Numbered from the stretch's first letter, positions 1 through 9,520 are shown. The stretch is 64,000 nucleotides of DNA from Paenibacillus sp. FSL R5-0490 (GCF_001956215.1 NZ_MRTQ01000003.1:62001-126000); one strand, 5' to 3'. Made by a program: numbers and translations. The notes: generated from the letters alone by a model not told the origin.

Positions 1-1669
1 GGACGGATTGTTTAACAAACAAAGAAGGCAGCATATCCTTTAAAGCATTTTGGTCATCCTCATTTACCGATAGCTTTAGAAAAGCAAGCATGCTTCGAAC
101 AATAAATCGTTCATAAAATGATTCGGCATCCTGATCCAATTTAAAGGGAAGGCTGGAATTAGCCAGCCGCTCAAAAATGGCTCTGCTCCCGGTATGGGTA
201 CGGAATAATACTGCAAAATCCCCCGGTTCATATCCTTCTTCAATTTTTTCCCGGATATCAGTCAGGATCATCGTAGCTTCTTCTTCCTCATCATAAGGAA
301 AAAAGAGGAAGGGGTGCTGTCCACCGGAAAATTGAGCACTCATGCTTTTGGGACGTCTAAATTTATTCAGAGAAATGATTTTGTTTGCAGCTGATACAAT
401 CTCATGAGCAGAGCGGTAATTCTGGTTCAATGTTATTACCTTGGCACCAGGGAAATCTTTCTCGAAATCCAAAAGGTATTGGGGATCGCTTCCTCTGAAG
501 GCATATATAGATTGATCATCGTCTCCCACGGCACAGACATTTTTAGTTTTATCAGACAGCATTTTCATTAGCTCATATTGAACATTATTAATATCCTGGA
601 ACTCATCAATCAGGAAATAATGAAAGCGATTTTGATATTGTTCAAGAATCTCTGGCTCTTCCAGAAAAAGGGCATGGCAGCCTGTAAGCATATCATCAAA
701 ATCAAATAATTCTTTTTTTGTTTTTGTTTGTTCATACCTTTGATAAAGAATAGCAGTTTGTTTCTCCCAATCATTCTTTGGGTTTACCTTGCCAGGTATG
801 ATAAGAGAATTTTTCCAATAGCTGATTTGCTGGAGGGCAAGATCAAAGGCGAATTCCTTTTCATCGAGTTTTAAGTCTTTGCTGGATTCTTTAATAATCT
901 GTTCCCGTTGCCATTCTTTATTAAGAAGCTTTCCTGAAGCCCATTTATCCGGATTGTGGAAAGATAGGATCCGATAAAATAAGCTGTGAAAAGTGCCTGA
1001 AACAATTTGCCTGACCTTTCGGGCATCCATTCCGGGGTATTGGATAAGGCGCTCCTTCATTTCAGCAGCAGCCTTAGCTGTAAATGTAACAAGCATTATG
1101 GATTTAGGGTCGATATTTTTCTCGCGAAGCATAAAAGCAGTTCGTGTTGTTAAAACACGGGTTTTGCCGCTGCCTGCACCTGCAAGAACGAGCAGCGGGC
1201 CATCTAAATGAGACACAGCCGCTGCCTGCTGTTTATCTAAGAATACACCTGCCTGTGAAAGGGACTTTAGGTATTCATCAGGGAAACTGGGACTCGCAGT
1301 ACCTTCATTAATATAGGGTGGGATATTTTTTACCGGCTGAGCTTTTTTAAAGGCTGATTCGGTTTCCTTTATTGCCGCTGAAGCAATTGACCTCGAAACA
1401 GGAATTTTAAACCCATTTCTTTCTATATATTCTTCAGTCTCAGTCTGGACTGGTTCGGTGTTAAGAATTATATCTTTGCACGTTCTGCTGCTCTGATGAA
1501 TATGATAAAAATGAGGTTCCTCAATAATTCCCAAATACAAACGGACAGAAGCTCCGCAATCAGGACAGCACAGCTTTCCTTTTTTGCCTTCTTCATAAAT
1601 ATGCTGAAAACTTTCTCTGTTCAATTGTTCCAGATCCACAGTCTTATTATGTAACTTTGCTGTTTTCAT
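1..1669 (-). CDS. yjcD: UvrD/PcrA-type superfamily 1 DNA helicase, YjcD-like (3' end outside window)
   Basis: ATP-dependent 3'-5' DNA helicase of the UvrD/Rep/PcrA family. About 556 codons are visible and the C-terminus runs off the left edge. The Walker A motif AGAGSGKT lies near residue 162 and the Walker B motif FLIDEFQD near residue 350, followed by GDDDQSIYAFRGSDP and the motif NQNYRS. Ahead of the helicase core is an N-terminal segment with C34/C35, C38 and H53/H56/H58 (CPDCG, then EPHFYHIH). It resembles the zinc-binding N-terminus of the competence protein CoiA, a feature of YjcD rather than PcrA. The start is the ATG at 1669, behind a weak GGGG site. The neighbours yjcF, yjcG and yjcH support the YjcD name. 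Its role in the cell (repair or recombination) is inferred from the family. Confidence 0.85.
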   Translation of the reverse strand, partial: MKTAKLHNKTVDLEQLNRESFQHIYEEGKKGKLCCPDCGASVRLYLGIIEEPHFYHIHQSSRTCKDIILNTEPVQTETEEYIERNGFKIPVSRSIASAAIKETESAFKKAQPVKNIPPYINEGTASPSFPDEYLKSLSQAGVFLDKQQAAAVSHLDGPLLVLAGAGSGKTRVLTTRTAFMLREKNIDPKSIMLVTFTAKAAAEMKERLIQYPGMDARKVRQIVSGTFHSLFYRILSFHNPDKWASGKLLNKEWQREQIIKESSKDLKLDEKEFAFDLALQQISYWKNSLIIPGKVNPKNDWEKQTAILYQRYEQTKTKKELFDFDDMLTGCHALFLEEPEILEQYQNRFHYFLIDEFQDINNVQYELMKMLSDKTKNVCAVGDDDQSIYAFRGSDPQYLLDFEKDFPGAKVITLNQNYRSAHEIVSAANKIISLNKFRRPKSMSAQFSGGQHPFLFFPYDEEEEATMILTDIREKIEEGYEPGDFAVLFRTHTGSRAIFERLANSSLPFKLDQDAESFYERFIVRSMLAFLKLSVNEDDQNALKDMLPSLFVKQSV

Positions 1670-1872
1670 AAAAATACCCCATTATATATAAATTGCCGAG
1701 TTTAACAATATTATTTCTTTATAACAACAAGACAAATTTAATCATAACAAACCGGTAAAGGATTCTAAAGTGCTTTTCTGTTTAAAATTTCATGGAAACG
1801 GGTACATAAAATTAAATATAGTTACGTATTCTTTTATAATCAGATAAATACATAATTGAAAGGGGAGTCTTC

Positions 1873-2157
1873 ATGGGCTATATTCTGCCTGTAACTTCAT
1901 ATCAATATAATCAGTATGCAGAAAGAGAGATTGGCACAAAGTATGATCCTTTCCGCTTCGTGCCAGTTTCCAGGATATCAGCACAATCCAATGAAAAAGC
2001 TTTCCGCCACGAACTCCCCCTTGATTTTCAAAGAAGGTCAACTAAATCAATTACTAAAGAGCGGGAAGACACCCAAACACGCAACACAAGGAAAAAAGCA
2101 GAAGAAACATATGGAGAGCTGACAGGAAAAGGGCGTTTTATTAGTGAATGTATTTAA
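1873..2157 (+). CDS. conserved small hypothetical protein (94 aa)
   Basis: Short soluble protein beginning MGYILPVTSYQYNQYAERE, then a very hydrophilic, Arg/Lys/Glu-rich remainder. No signal peptide or membrane segment is visible. The start is well supported by AAAGGGGAG just upstream of ATG 1873. It is divergent from the helicase gene and ends at a bidirectional hairpin shared with the DUF421 gene. I recognise the general style of small Bacillus proteins with an MGYILPV-type start, but no function is known to me. Residues after about 50 look disordered. Confidence 0.6.
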   Translation: MGYILPVTSYQYNQYAEREIGTKYDPFRFVPVSRISAQSNEKAFRHELPLDFQRRSTKSITKEREDTQTRNTRKKAEETYGELTGKGRFISECI

Positions 2158-2175
2158 GAAAGAGGCATCAGGCAG

Positions 2176-2224
2176 AAAAAGGAGAGGCTTAGTACGTTTG
2201 CACGTGCAATGCCTCTCCTTTTTT
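2176..2224. terminator. bidirectional Rho-independent terminator
   Basis: A 13-bp perfect stem (2176-2188 with 2211-2223) carries A-rich and T-rich flanks on both sides, so it can end transcription of the 94-aa gene on the plus strand and of DUF421 on the minus strand. The loop contains the last codons and stop of the DUF421 gene. Confidence 0.75.
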
Positions 2225-2863
2225 CCATTCAGCATACAAAACATCTTTGACACCGTTCGCTCCCCATTTTTTTATTTCTTTCTTTAGTATCTTTTCGTCC
2301 CAATTAATGCTCTTAAGATTATCCCAAACCACCTCTCCGTCTAAAATTAATGTTACAGGCAGTTCTGCATTATTTATTGGGAGATTTAAATCCTGAATAG
2401 TTGGTGCCGCGAAAAGCGGCTTTTTTAATGCGCTGACCGTTCCATCTGTTTCCAGAATGGCATATTCACATTCCCTGATTGAAAAAACATCTTTTGATCG
2501 GAGGAGGTGCTGAAGCTGATTGATATCAAGATGATTTTTCTTCAGTTCTTCGTAAATAATTTTCCCTTTTTTTATAACTATTGAGGGTTCACCTTCAAGA
2601 AGCCTGCGTGCCCGTTTATATTTCTGAGTAAGGATTTCCGTCGCGTAAATTAAAGTTCCCCATACTGTAACAGCAAAGAAAATTTCGGGTATTCCAGTCT
2701 CCTGGTCGTATAAAGCATTGCCAACCAGCTCGCCTAGCACGATGGCAGAGATAAAATCAAAAGGAGTAATTTGTGTAATTTGTGTTTTTCCCAGGAGTTT
2801 CGCCATAATAAACAAGAAAAAATATCCTACCACAAGTACACTTAAGATATGTAAATATTCCAT
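2189..2863 (-). CDS. DUF421 (YetF-like) membrane protein, host copy
   Basis: 224-aa protein of the DUF421 family (YetF/YdfR/YkjA group). The N-terminal ~80 residues hold hydrophobic helices (VLVVGYFFLFIMAKLLGK, then a segment around FAVTVWGTLIYATEIL). The cytoplasmic C-terminal part carries the family pattern LDINQL-LLR-VFSIRECEYAILETDGTVSALKK, then TLILDGEVVWDNL. The family is common in spore-formers and is linked by context to spore membranes; its biochemical role is not settled. The start at 2863 has TAAGGAGTGG upstream. A second, diverged DUF421 gene lies in the prophage at 26000-26683. Confidence 0.85.
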   Translation of the reverse strand: MEYLHILSVLVVGYFFLFIMAKLLGKTQITQITPFDFISAIVLGELVGNALYDQETGIPEIFFAVTVWGTLIYATEILTQKYKRARRLLEGEPSIVIKKGKIIYEELKKNHLDINQLQHLLRSKDVFSIRECEYAILETDGTVSALKKPLFAAPTIQDLNLPINNAELPVTLILDGEVVWDNLKSINWDEKILKKEIKKWGANGVKDVLYAEWKKGEALHVQTY

Positions 2864-2976
2864 TCAAACCACTCCTTAGAATGCTGTATCCCAAATAGTG
2901 TTTGCAGACAGCCCGAAAATTATTGCATATAAGTTTCAAAGCAGCTTCTAACGCGTGTTGTCTGGGATGAGGCATC

Positions 2977-3007
2977 AAAAAAGCTCCCGCCATCATGGCA
3001 GGAGCTT
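2977..3007 (-). terminator. terminator of the yjcF transcript
   Basis: Stem AGCTCC(C)GCC/GGC(A)GGAGCT around 2982-3006, followed on the minus strand by six T. It lies 6 bp past the yjcF stop, as expected for the end of the yjcH/yjcG/yjcF gene run. Confidence 0.8.
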
Positions 3008-3012
3008 GTCCG

Positions 3013-3435
3013 TTATATCGTTTTCTTCATTGTACGGTGCGGGATTCCTGCATCCATAAATTCTTCAGAGATCACCTTATAGCCCAGTTTTTCATAAAAA
3101 GGTATGGCCTGAGTCTGGGCATTTAATTTTAAGGCAGACAATCCTTGTTTCAAAGCATGTTCCTCAATTTTATCCATTATTGCTTTTCCGGATCCGCTCT
3201 TGCGGTGTTCCTTCAATACGCAAATTCTTTCCACTTTGCCATTGCCGTCAACGGTACGAAACCTTCCGGCACCTGCTGGCATGCCATTATTATAAAGCAC
3301 AAAATGGACTGCTTCGTCCTCGAACTGATCGATTTCCTCTTCTTCAGGAACATTTTGCTCGCTGACAAAAACGTGTTTCCTTACTGAGAAAGCATCTAGC
3401 AGTTCTTGCTCAGATGATACAACTTTTACTTCCAT
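3013..3435 (-). CDS. yjcF: GNAT N-acetyltransferase YjcF (ElaA-like)
   Basis: 140-aa acetyltransferase-fold protein closely matching my memory of B. subtilis YjcF in length and sequence (FVSEQNVPEEEEID; VERICVLKEHRKSGSGKAIM; LNAQTQAIPFYEKLGYKV; AGIPHRTM). The acetyl-CoA loop is the RKSGSGKA region near residues 78-85. The ElaA/YjcF branch of GNAT has no well-defined substrate. It starts 4 bp after the yjcG stop, so the two genes are probably cotranscribed. Confidence 0.88.
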   Translation of the reverse strand: MEVKVVSSEQELLDAFSVRKHVFVSEQNVPEEEEIDQFEDEAVHFVLYNNGMPAGAGRFRTVDGNGKVERICVLKEHRKSGSGKAIMDKIEEHALKQGLSALKLNAQTQAIPFYEKLGYKVISEEFMDAGIPHRTMKKTI

Positions 3436-3439
3436 TTCA

Positions 3440-3958
3440 CTATTCCTTTCCTAGCCTGAATGTTTCATATACGGTCCAAGAACCATTTTCCAGCTGATAC
3501 AGAAGGTGAAAACGATCTATAACCTCTTCATGATTCACGGGCTGCATCCTTAAGCTTCCATAAACATCTGAATGCTCATCATTGGAGAGTTTTTGCCCGA
3601 TGGTAATATGTGGGACAAAATTATATTCGGGTGTTTCTCCGCTAATATGATCATTTAGTTCAATATGTAACTCTTCGAGCTGTGCTGAAGGCTCAATTTT
3701 GAAATAAATCACATTGTTGACAGGCTGGAAAGAGCTGATTTTTGATGCATTTATTTGAAATGGGTCGTGTTTCTTAGCTATTTGATAAAGCGTTTCTGTC
3801 AGCTGCTTTATTTCTTCTTCAGATGCTTCAAAGCGCGATCTTAAAGTTATATGCGGAGAAATTAGAGCATAATGCGGGTCATACCGCTTTCTATAAGAAT
3901 TGGCCAAATCCTGCAGCTTTTTTGACGGGAAAATAACGATGCCGTAATTAGTCTCCAT
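3440..3958 (-). CDS. yjcG: YjcG, 2H phosphoesterase (2'-5' RNA ligase-like)
   Basis: 172-aa member of the 2H phosphoesterase family. The two diagnostic HxT motifs are visible: SPHITL at residues 34-39 and VPHITIG in the second half. The start [19 protein letters not shown] and the tail [19 protein letters not shown] match YjcG of B. subtilis as I remember it. It probably acts on cyclic or 2'-5' phosphodiesters in RNA; the real substrate is unknown. The GGAGGTTGTTGT site precedes ATG 3958. Confidence 0.88.
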   Translation of the reverse strand: METNYGIVIFPSKKLQDLANSYRKRYDPHYALISPHITLRSRFEASEEEIKQLTETLYQIAKKHDPFQINASKISSFQPVNNVIYFKIEPSAQLEELHIELNDHISGETPEYNFVPHITIGQKLSNDEHSDVYGSLRMQPVNHEEVIDRFHLLYQLENGSWTVYETFRLGKE

Positions 3959-4147
3959 ACAACAACCTCCATGTTTATTAATAATTTTTATAATTTGCAG
4001 GTTAACTTAAATGAAAAACACTATGTTGAACTATTATAGCAAATTTTCTAAATTCACTATATAATTATACCTTTTTTCACAATAAAAAGCAGTGAGCTTA
4101 GGTAATCTTTTTATAGCGGAGTATAGTTCTTTTTACTCAATTTCCAG

Positions 4148-4870
4148 TTAAAACATAAACTTTAATGCCCTTTTTAAATCAGGCTGCCAGTATGTCCATG
4201 TATGATCTCCATCGAATTCATCATAGAAGTAAGGAAATTTCCTTTGCTTAAACAAATTGGAAAGATCCCGGTTTGGAGTAAGAAAATCTTTCTCTTCCCC
4301 TCCTGTGGTTTTTACAGATGTCTCGCCTTTCCCGATAACATGATAAATATTAAGAAGGTGAGGATGGGTAAATTCCTTTACTGCTTCTGAAACGGAGTTA
4401 TCAACATAAGGTGATTGAAGAATTAACCTCCCGAAAGTATTAGGGTATTGAAGGGCCGCCATTAAGGAAACAGTTGCAGCAAGGGAATCTCCCATAAGTG
4501 CTCGTCCCATTCCCATTTGATAGGTAGGGAATTCCCGGTCAAGATATGGAACCAGTTCATGTGCAAGAAAACGGATATATGCATTATGCTGTCCGCCGTC
4601 CGGATGATATTTCTCCCATCTGTCCTTGACGTTTTTATAAGGGACACCAACAATAATGATGTTTTCGATTTCTTTTCCATCTAATAATTCATCTGCGATG
4701 CGCCCGACTCTTCCCAGCTGGAAGTAATCTTTCCCGTCCTGAGCTATAACAACAGTGTATTTATATAAAGGTGAGAAGGAGGCGGGTAAATAAATGAGCA
4801 GTTCAACTTCTTCACCCAGTTCTTTGCTTTGAATGCTGATATCCTGTATTGATCCTCTAGGGTAATCCAT
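4148..4870 (-). CDS. yjcH: putative esterase YjcH (alpha/beta hydrolase)
   Basis: 240-aa enterochelin-esterase-like alpha/beta hydrolase. It has the nucleophile elbow MGDSLAAT (G-x-S-x) and a C-terminal His candidate in GDHTWTYWQPDL. There is no signal peptide, so it should be cytoplasmic. Position, strand and order with yjcG/yjcF match B. subtilis. A GGAGGAACAG site precedes ATG 4870. A 189-bp gap separates it from yjcG, so it may be transcribed separately. The substrate is unknown. Confidence 0.85.
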   Translation of the reverse strand: MDYPRGSIQDISIQSKELGEEVELLIYLPASFSPLYKYTVVIAQDGKDYFQLGRVGRIADELLDGKEIENIIIVGVPYKNVKDRWEKYHPDGGQHNAYIRFLAHELVPYLDREFPTYQMGMGRALMGDSLAATVSLMAALQYPNTFGRLILQSPYVDNSVSEAVKEFTHPHLLNIYHVIGKGETSVKTTGGEEKDFLTPNRDLSNLFKQRKFPYFYDEFDGDHTWTYWQPDLKRALKFMF

Positions 4871-5029
4871 AATGTCTGTTCCTCCGTTTAGTCTTTATGT
4901 AAGAGTTTACATGATGATTTTATCATATATATATAGGAATTGCTTTTTACTTGCATTCTCATTCATAGACCGGAATGCAATTTTATTGGAGTAAGTAAGT
5001 TTCCATATCATAATACAGCTAGGAATCAT

Positions 5030-5065
5030 TTGACAATTCTAATAAGGTTTATGTTAGTATATAAT
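5030..5065 (+). promoter_or_regulatory. candidate sigma-A promoter of the TAXI-TRAP operon
   Basis: A perfect -35 TTGACA at 5030-5035 is followed by TGTTAGTATATAAT. The -10 may be TAGTAT (5055-5060, with an upstream TG) or TATAAT (5060-5065). The spacing is longer than ideal in both cases (19 or 24 bp), so the exact -10 is uncertain. Confidence 0.5.
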
Positions 5066-5099
5066 TGATAAAATCTAATCTTTAAAAGGGGGAAATAGG

Positions 5100-6092
5100 A
5101 TGAAAAAGAGAAGTATATTCCTAGCCACAGCTCTTCTGTTAGCGCTTTCTATGGTTCTTGCAGCCTGCGGCGGCGGAAAAGATGAAGGCGGCGGAGATGG
5201 AGAAGGCGGCGCAGACAAGCCTAAGTTCATGAGCATCGTGACTGGTGGAACAGGCGGTACATACTATCCGCTGGGCGGATCATTCGCTGAGATTATTTCT
5301 GATGCAACAGGCATTGATACAAATGCTGAAGTTTCAGGTGCATCTGCAGAAAACATGAACACACTGAAAGATGGCAACGCAGAGATTGCTTTCTCTCAAA
5401 CTGACATTGCTTCATATGCGCAAGAAGGTAAATTAATGTTTGAAGGTGCAGCGGTTGACAATGTAAGTGCGATCGGCACACTTTATCCGGAAACGATCCA
5501 GATCGTTACTACTGCAAAATCTGGCATTAAATCTGTTGAAGACTTAAAAGGCAAAAAAGTTTCAATCGGAGCGCCTGGTTCAGGAACTGCTGCAAACGCA
5601 GAACAGATTCTTGAAGTGCATGGAATCAAATTGGATGACATCCAAAAACAGGACCTTTCTTTTGATGAGTCAACTGCCGGAATCCAGGATGGCAATATTG
5701 ATGCTGCATTCGTTACAGCCGGAACACCTACAGGTGCTGTAGAAGGACTTTCTGCAACTGAAGATGTTGTGATTGTTCCGATTGAGCAGGATAAAATTGA
5801 TGCATTAATTGAGAAATATCCTTACTATGTGCAGGATGAAGTGCCATCTGGAACATATAAGCTTGCAGAAGCTGTACCGACAGTAGCAGTACAGGCAATG
5901 CTTGTTGTTTCAAATGACCTTTCAGATGATGTAGTTTATGATATTACGAAAGCAATCTTTGAAAACCTTGATAAAGTTACACATGCCAAAGGAAAAATGA
6001 TTAAGGCTGAAAATGCTGTTAAAGGTACTGGTATTGAACTGCACCCTGGTGCTAAAAAATACTTTGACGAAAAAGGCTTTAAAGCTGAATAA
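5100..6092 (+). CDS. TAXI-family TRAP transporter substrate-binding lipoprotein
   Basis: 330-aa extracellular solute receptor of the TAXI type. It has a lipoprotein signal with the lipobox LAAC (Cys23), then a Gly-rich linker. The binding domain opens with VTGGTGGTYYPLGG and continues with DLKGKKVSIGAPGSGT and FVTAGTPTGAV, all typical of TRAP-associated extracytoplasmic immunogenic proteins. Family members bind organic or amino acids such as glutamate; the ligand here cannot be read from sequence. AAAGGGGGAAATAGG precedes the ATG. It heads the operon with the DUF1850 and permease genes. Confidence 0.92.
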   Translation: MKKRSIFLATALLLALSMVLAACGGGKDEGGGDGEGGADKPKFMSIVTGGTGGTYYPLGGSFAEIISDATGIDTNAEVSGASAENMNTLKDGNAEIAFSQTDIASYAQEGKLMFEGAAVDNVSAIGTLYPETIQIVTTAKSGIKSVEDLKGKKVSIGAPGSGTAANAEQILEVHGIKLDDIQKQDLSFDESTAGIQDGNIDAAFVTAGTPTGAVEGLSATEDVVIVPIEQDKIDALIEKYPYYVQDEVPSGTYKLAEAVPTVAVQAMLVVSNDLSDDVVYDITKAIFENLDKVTHAKGKMIKAENAVKGTGIELHPGAKKYFDEKGFKAE

Positions 6093-6123
6093 TCTTTCAC
6101 TAACATAATCGAATGATGAAATC

Positions 6124-6163
6124 TGGCCGGCTGTAAAACCTGATAAGGTTATTGCGCCGGTCA
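6124..6163 (+). other. intercistronic RNA hairpin between receptor and permease genes
   Basis: An 8-bp outer stem (TGGCCGGC 6124-6131 with GCCGGTCA 6156-6163) encloses an inner 5-bp stem (AACCT/AGGTT) with a GATA loop. There is no T-run. Such structures commonly stabilise the binding-protein mRNA or reduce read-through into the permease genes; that role is inferred. Confidence 0.6.
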
Positions 6164-6229
6164 ATTAATTTTTAAAATGAAGTGGCAATCTATTGTAAAA
6201 GCTGACAAATTTTTTTAGGTGGAGGTTTC

Positions 6230-6760
6230 ATGAACTTTAATAAGCCAGGGTATAAAAAGGCGTTCCTGGCACTCCTCGTAATCATAACCATTGCAATCAT
6301 GTTCTTCATACCCATTAAGCAGGCAGTTGTTTTTGAGTATCAAAACAAAGGAAAGGTGATTGCTTATTTCCCTATTAAAGAGGACAGAACATTTAAGATA
6401 AAGTATACACATTCCATCCACCTTACTGATGTTGTAGAAAGCTATACCATAACCGGAGATGGAAGTATTAAATTGTTCGAACTCATGTATGAGGATTTTG
6501 CCATTGGCATGCCTGAAAATGCTTCAGATGGAGAAACATTTGAACAAAAGAACGGCAAATATTATATTAAGAATATGAAAAGGGTTTTTCCTTCATTTGA
6601 CTTAAGGCTGGGTAAGGTCAGAGCCAATCACAGATTGATTTTGCAAGGCCGGGAATATGTCCTTACAGATTATATCGAACCTGGTACATGGGTACGAATA
6701 AAGGCGAAAAAGATAAACTTAATCGAGGTGTTGAAAGGAGTGAATATCCTTGGAAAATAA
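6230..6760 (+). CDS. DUF1850 domain protein
   Basis: 176-aa protein with one N-terminal membrane anchor (residues ~10-27, FLALLVIITIAIMFFIPI) and an extracytoplasmic domain containing FKIKYTHSIHLTDVVESY, the conserved TH(S/T)-V core of DUF1850. The family is almost always encoded between a TAXI receptor and a fused TRAP permease, as here. Function unknown; a small accessory subunit is the natural guess. Its last codons overlap the start of the permease gene. Ribosome site GGTGGAGG. Confidence 0.85.
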   Translation: MNFNKPGYKKAFLALLVIITIAIMFFIPIKQAVVFEYQNKGKVIAYFPIKEDRTFKIKYTHSIHLTDVVESYTITGDGSIKLFELMYEDFAIGMPENASDGETFEQKNGKYYIKNMKRVFPSFDLRLGKVRANHRLILQGREYVLTDYIEPGTWVRIKAKKINLIEVLKGVNILGK

Positions 6761-8708
6761 AGGAGAAACATTATCTCTTGAGGAACAGCAGAAATTGCTG
6801 GAGAAATACGATCCAGAGGCTGGTACAAGGAAATTAGGAGGAGTATTAGGCTGGATCGTCTTTTTTGGGCTTTTGGCATTTTCGCTTTTCCATTTATATA
6901 CAGGGGTTTTCGGGATGCTTACAGCCCAGCTGCAGCGTTCGATTCATTTAGGTTTTGCATTAGCCCTAATCTTTCTATTATTCCCTGCAAGGAAGAAAGA
7001 CAGGGGACGAAAGCATAAGGTTGCCTGGTACGATATCATTTTAGCTATACTGGGTATTGCTGTAGGAGCTTATTGGCCACTTTTTATTGATGAAATTGTC
7101 ATGAGGGCAGGCCGTCTGACCGAGATTGATTTTTATGTAGGTCTAATTGCAGTTCTTCTGGTTCTGGAAGCGACCAGGCGTGCGGTTGGTCTTCCCATCA
7201 CCATTATTGCCGTCATTTTTCTTGCCTATGCGATGTTCGGGCCATATATGCCGGCATTTTTGGCGCACCGGGGTCTTGATTTAGAAAGATTGGTGCAGAC
7301 CATGTTCTTTACGACCGAGGGAATTCTGGGTACCCCTTTAGGCGTATCTGCTACGTTTATTTTCCTATTCTTGTTATTTGGTTCGTTCCTGGTAAAAACG
7401 GGGGTTGGCCAGTATTTTAATGATTTGGCGGTATCCATCGCTGGAAAGAGAACAGGCGGACCGGCGAAGGTTGCCATATTCTCAAGTGCACTGCAGGGAA
7501 CAATTAGCGGAAGTTCTGTAGCTAACGTAGTAACTTCAGGCTCATTTACCATCCCTATGATGAAAAAGCTTGGCTACAAAAAAGAATTCGCTGGCGCAGT
7601 TGAAGCGACTGCTTCAACCGGCGGCCAGATTATGCCTCCAATCATGGGTGCTGCTGCCTTCTTAATGGTTGAGTTTATTGGCGGCGGAATTACATATTGG
7701 GATATTGCAAAGGCAGCAGCAATTCCTGCGCTTCTATATTTTGCAGGAGTCTGGATCATGACTCACTTCGAAGCGAAACGTGTAGGTCTTAGGGGCCTTA
7801 AAGACGAAGAGATGCCTAACCGCAAAGAAGTTATGAAGAAGATTTATTTGCTGCTGCCGATTTTAGCAGTTATCATCCTGCTGATGAGCGGAATGAGCGT
7901 AATACGTGCTGCTCTTTGGTCAATTGTCATTACGGTTGCAGTAAGTATGATCAGCAAGGAAACACGTATTGGATTCAGAGATGCAATCGATGCTTTAGTT
8001 GATGGTGCACGCACAGCTTTGGGCGTTGCTGCAGCAACAGCTGCGGCAGGTATTATTGTTGGGGTAGTTGTAAAGACAGGTCTTGGATTAAAGATGGCGA
8101 ATGGCCTTCTTGATCTTTCCGGCGGGCTGTTGATTCCTACTTTGATGCTGACAATGGTTGCAGCAATTATCCTGGGAATGGGATCACCAACAACGGCAAA
8201 CTATGTTATTACATCAACAATAGCCGCCCCGGCAATCATTCTCCTGGGTGTACCTGATTTATCTGCTCACTTATTTGTATTCTACTTCGGTATTGTGGCA
8301 GATGTCACACCTCCAGTTGCTCTTGCAGCATTTGCCGCAGCTGGAGTATCTGGCGGAGATCCGATAAAGACAGGCGTAACAGCATCCAAGCTTGCCATCG
8401 GGGCTTTTATTATCCCATACATGTTTGTCCTGTCACCGGAGTTATTGATGATCGATACCACCTGGTATTACTTAATCTGGGTAGTATTCACCGCTTTAGC
8501 AGGTATGATGGCAATTGGCGCGGGTGTAATTGGCTACTGGCTGCGTAAGTTGAATATTTTTGAAAGACTGCTTGGAATTGCAGGAGGCCTGCTGCTTATT
8601 TACCCTGAAGGGGTTACTGATATTATAGGATTAGGTATCTTTATCCTGTTAATTGCATTGCAGGTTTTCATAAAAAAAGACGATCAGGCCAAGCCGCAAA
8701 CAGCTTAA
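6750..8708 (+). CDS. fused TRAP transporter permease (DctQM type)
   Basis: 652-aa polytopic membrane protein with the small and large TRAP permease subunits fused into one chain. Hydrophobic helices run through nearly the whole length. Conserved stretches include ALQGTISGSSVANVVTSG, ASTGGQIMPPIMGAAAFLM and GMGSPTTANYVITS, typical of the DctM-like half. It should move the substrate caught by the TAXI lipoprotein using a sodium or proton gradient. The TTG start at 6750 is favoured by GAAAGGAG nine bases upstream and overlaps the previous gene. A strong terminator follows. Confidence 0.92.
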   Translation: MENKGETLSLEEQQKLLEKYDPEAGTRKLGGVLGWIVFFGLLAFSLFHLYTGVFGMLTAQLQRSIHLGFALALIFLLFPARKKDRGRKHKVAWYDIILAILGIAVGAYWPLFIDEIVMRAGRLTEIDFYVGLIAVLLVLEATRRAVGLPITIIAVIFLAYAMFGPYMPAFLAHRGLDLERLVQTMFFTTEGILGTPLGVSATFIFLFLLFGSFLVKTGVGQYFNDLAVSIAGKRTGGPAKVAIFSSALQGTISGSSVANVVTSGSFTIPMMKKLGYKKEFAGAVEATASTGGQIMPPIMGAAAFLMVEFIGGGITYWDIAKAAAIPALLYFAGVWIMTHFEAKRVGLRGLKDEEMPNRKEVMKKIYLLLPILAVIILLMSGMSVIRAALWSIVITVAVSMISKETRIGFRDAIDALVDGARTALGVAAATAAAGIIVGVVVKTGLGLKMANGLLDLSGGLLIPTLMLTMVAAIILGMGSPTTANYVITSTIAAPAIILLGVPDLSAHLFVFYFGIVADVTPPVALAAFAAAGVSGGDPIKTGVTASKLAIGAFIIPYMFVLSPELLMIDTTWYYLIWVVFTALAGMMAIGAGVIGYWLRKLNIFERLLGIAGGLLLIYPEGVTDIIGLGIFILLIALQVFIKKDDQAKPQTA

Positions 8709-8771
8709 TCTGTTAAAAAAAGTTTACGCGCTTGATTCAGAAATTTCCCGAAGTATAAAAATAAATTTAAA

Positions 8772-8812
8772 GCAAAAAGGAAGGATGCTCATATGAGATC
8801 CTTCCTTTTTGC
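8772..8812. terminator. strong bidirectional terminator
   Basis: A 15-bp perfect stem (8772-8786 with 8798-8812) with A and T tracts lies between the convergent permease and lipoprotein genes. Confidence 0.9.
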
Positions 8813-8830
8813 TTCTGTTTGCCGGGGATG

Positions 8831-9421
8831 TCAAGCTCCTTGGTCGCTATGGCCGATAGAAAGTGTGGCACTGACATAATCTTCTTCACTGCTGGTTAAT
8901 AGAACAGTGAATGTACCGGGTTCATCGCCTTCATATACTTCTTCACTGAGGGTGTCTTTTAATAGTTTGCTTTTATACTCAATGATTTCACGCTGGTTAT
9001 TATCTTCTTTAACTCTGTTAACTTCCTCAGCATCTTTCGGAATCCTTTTTTCGATAAATGCAAGAACCTCTTCATTACTCATCTCTTTTTCCATATCCTC
9101 AAATTGCAGCTCAATATTAACTGCGCGATGGGTTTTAAACTCTACCAGCATACTGTCTCCATTAAAGCGGGCTATCTCCTCGTTGTTTTTATTTTCACCA
9201 TAAGCCTCTGTGAAAAGGTCTCGAGTGTCTCCCAAGCCAACTTCTTCAGTTATTCTTTTGTTTTCTTCGGGTGTTTCTTCCGTTTCTGCCCGCTGTTCTT
9301 CCGTAGAAGGGTTGTTTTTGTCTTCCTCCTCTACAATTTGCTCTTCAGTCTGATTACAGCCTGCCAGTATAAGGCTGCCTGCAAACAATGCAGTAATGAA
9401 AGATAATGAGCTAGATTTCAT
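8831..9421 (-). CDS. hypothetical lipoprotein
   Basis: 196-aa protein with a lipoprotein signal (lipobox ILAGC, Cys22), then an acidic Glu/Thr-rich linker (~residues 25-60) and a compact domain of about 130 residues. That domain reads like a stress- or metal-independent extracytoplasmic fold of unknown type (LVEFKTHRAVNIELQFEDME; EVLAFIEKRIPKDAEEVNRV). AGGAAAGGAAGG precedes ATG 9421. I do not recognise a named family. Expected location: outer face of the cytoplasmic membrane. Confidence 0.7.
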   Translation of the reverse strand: MKSSSLSFITALFAGSLILAGCNQTEEQIVEEEDKNNPSTEEQRAETEETPEENKRITEEVGLGDTRDLFTEAYGENKNNEEIARFNGDSMLVEFKTHRAVNIELQFEDMEKEMSNEEVLAFIEKRIPKDAEEVNRVKEDNNQREIIEYKSKLLKDTLSEEVYEGDEPGTFTVLLTSSEEDYVSATLSIGHSDQGA

Positions 9422-9520
9422 AAAATCCTTCCTTTCCTAATCATGTGGAATTTAAGGGTCCATTCCCAGTTAGGGAATATATACCCCAAAGGGAGCAGAA
9501 TAATCGGGAAGGAATCATAA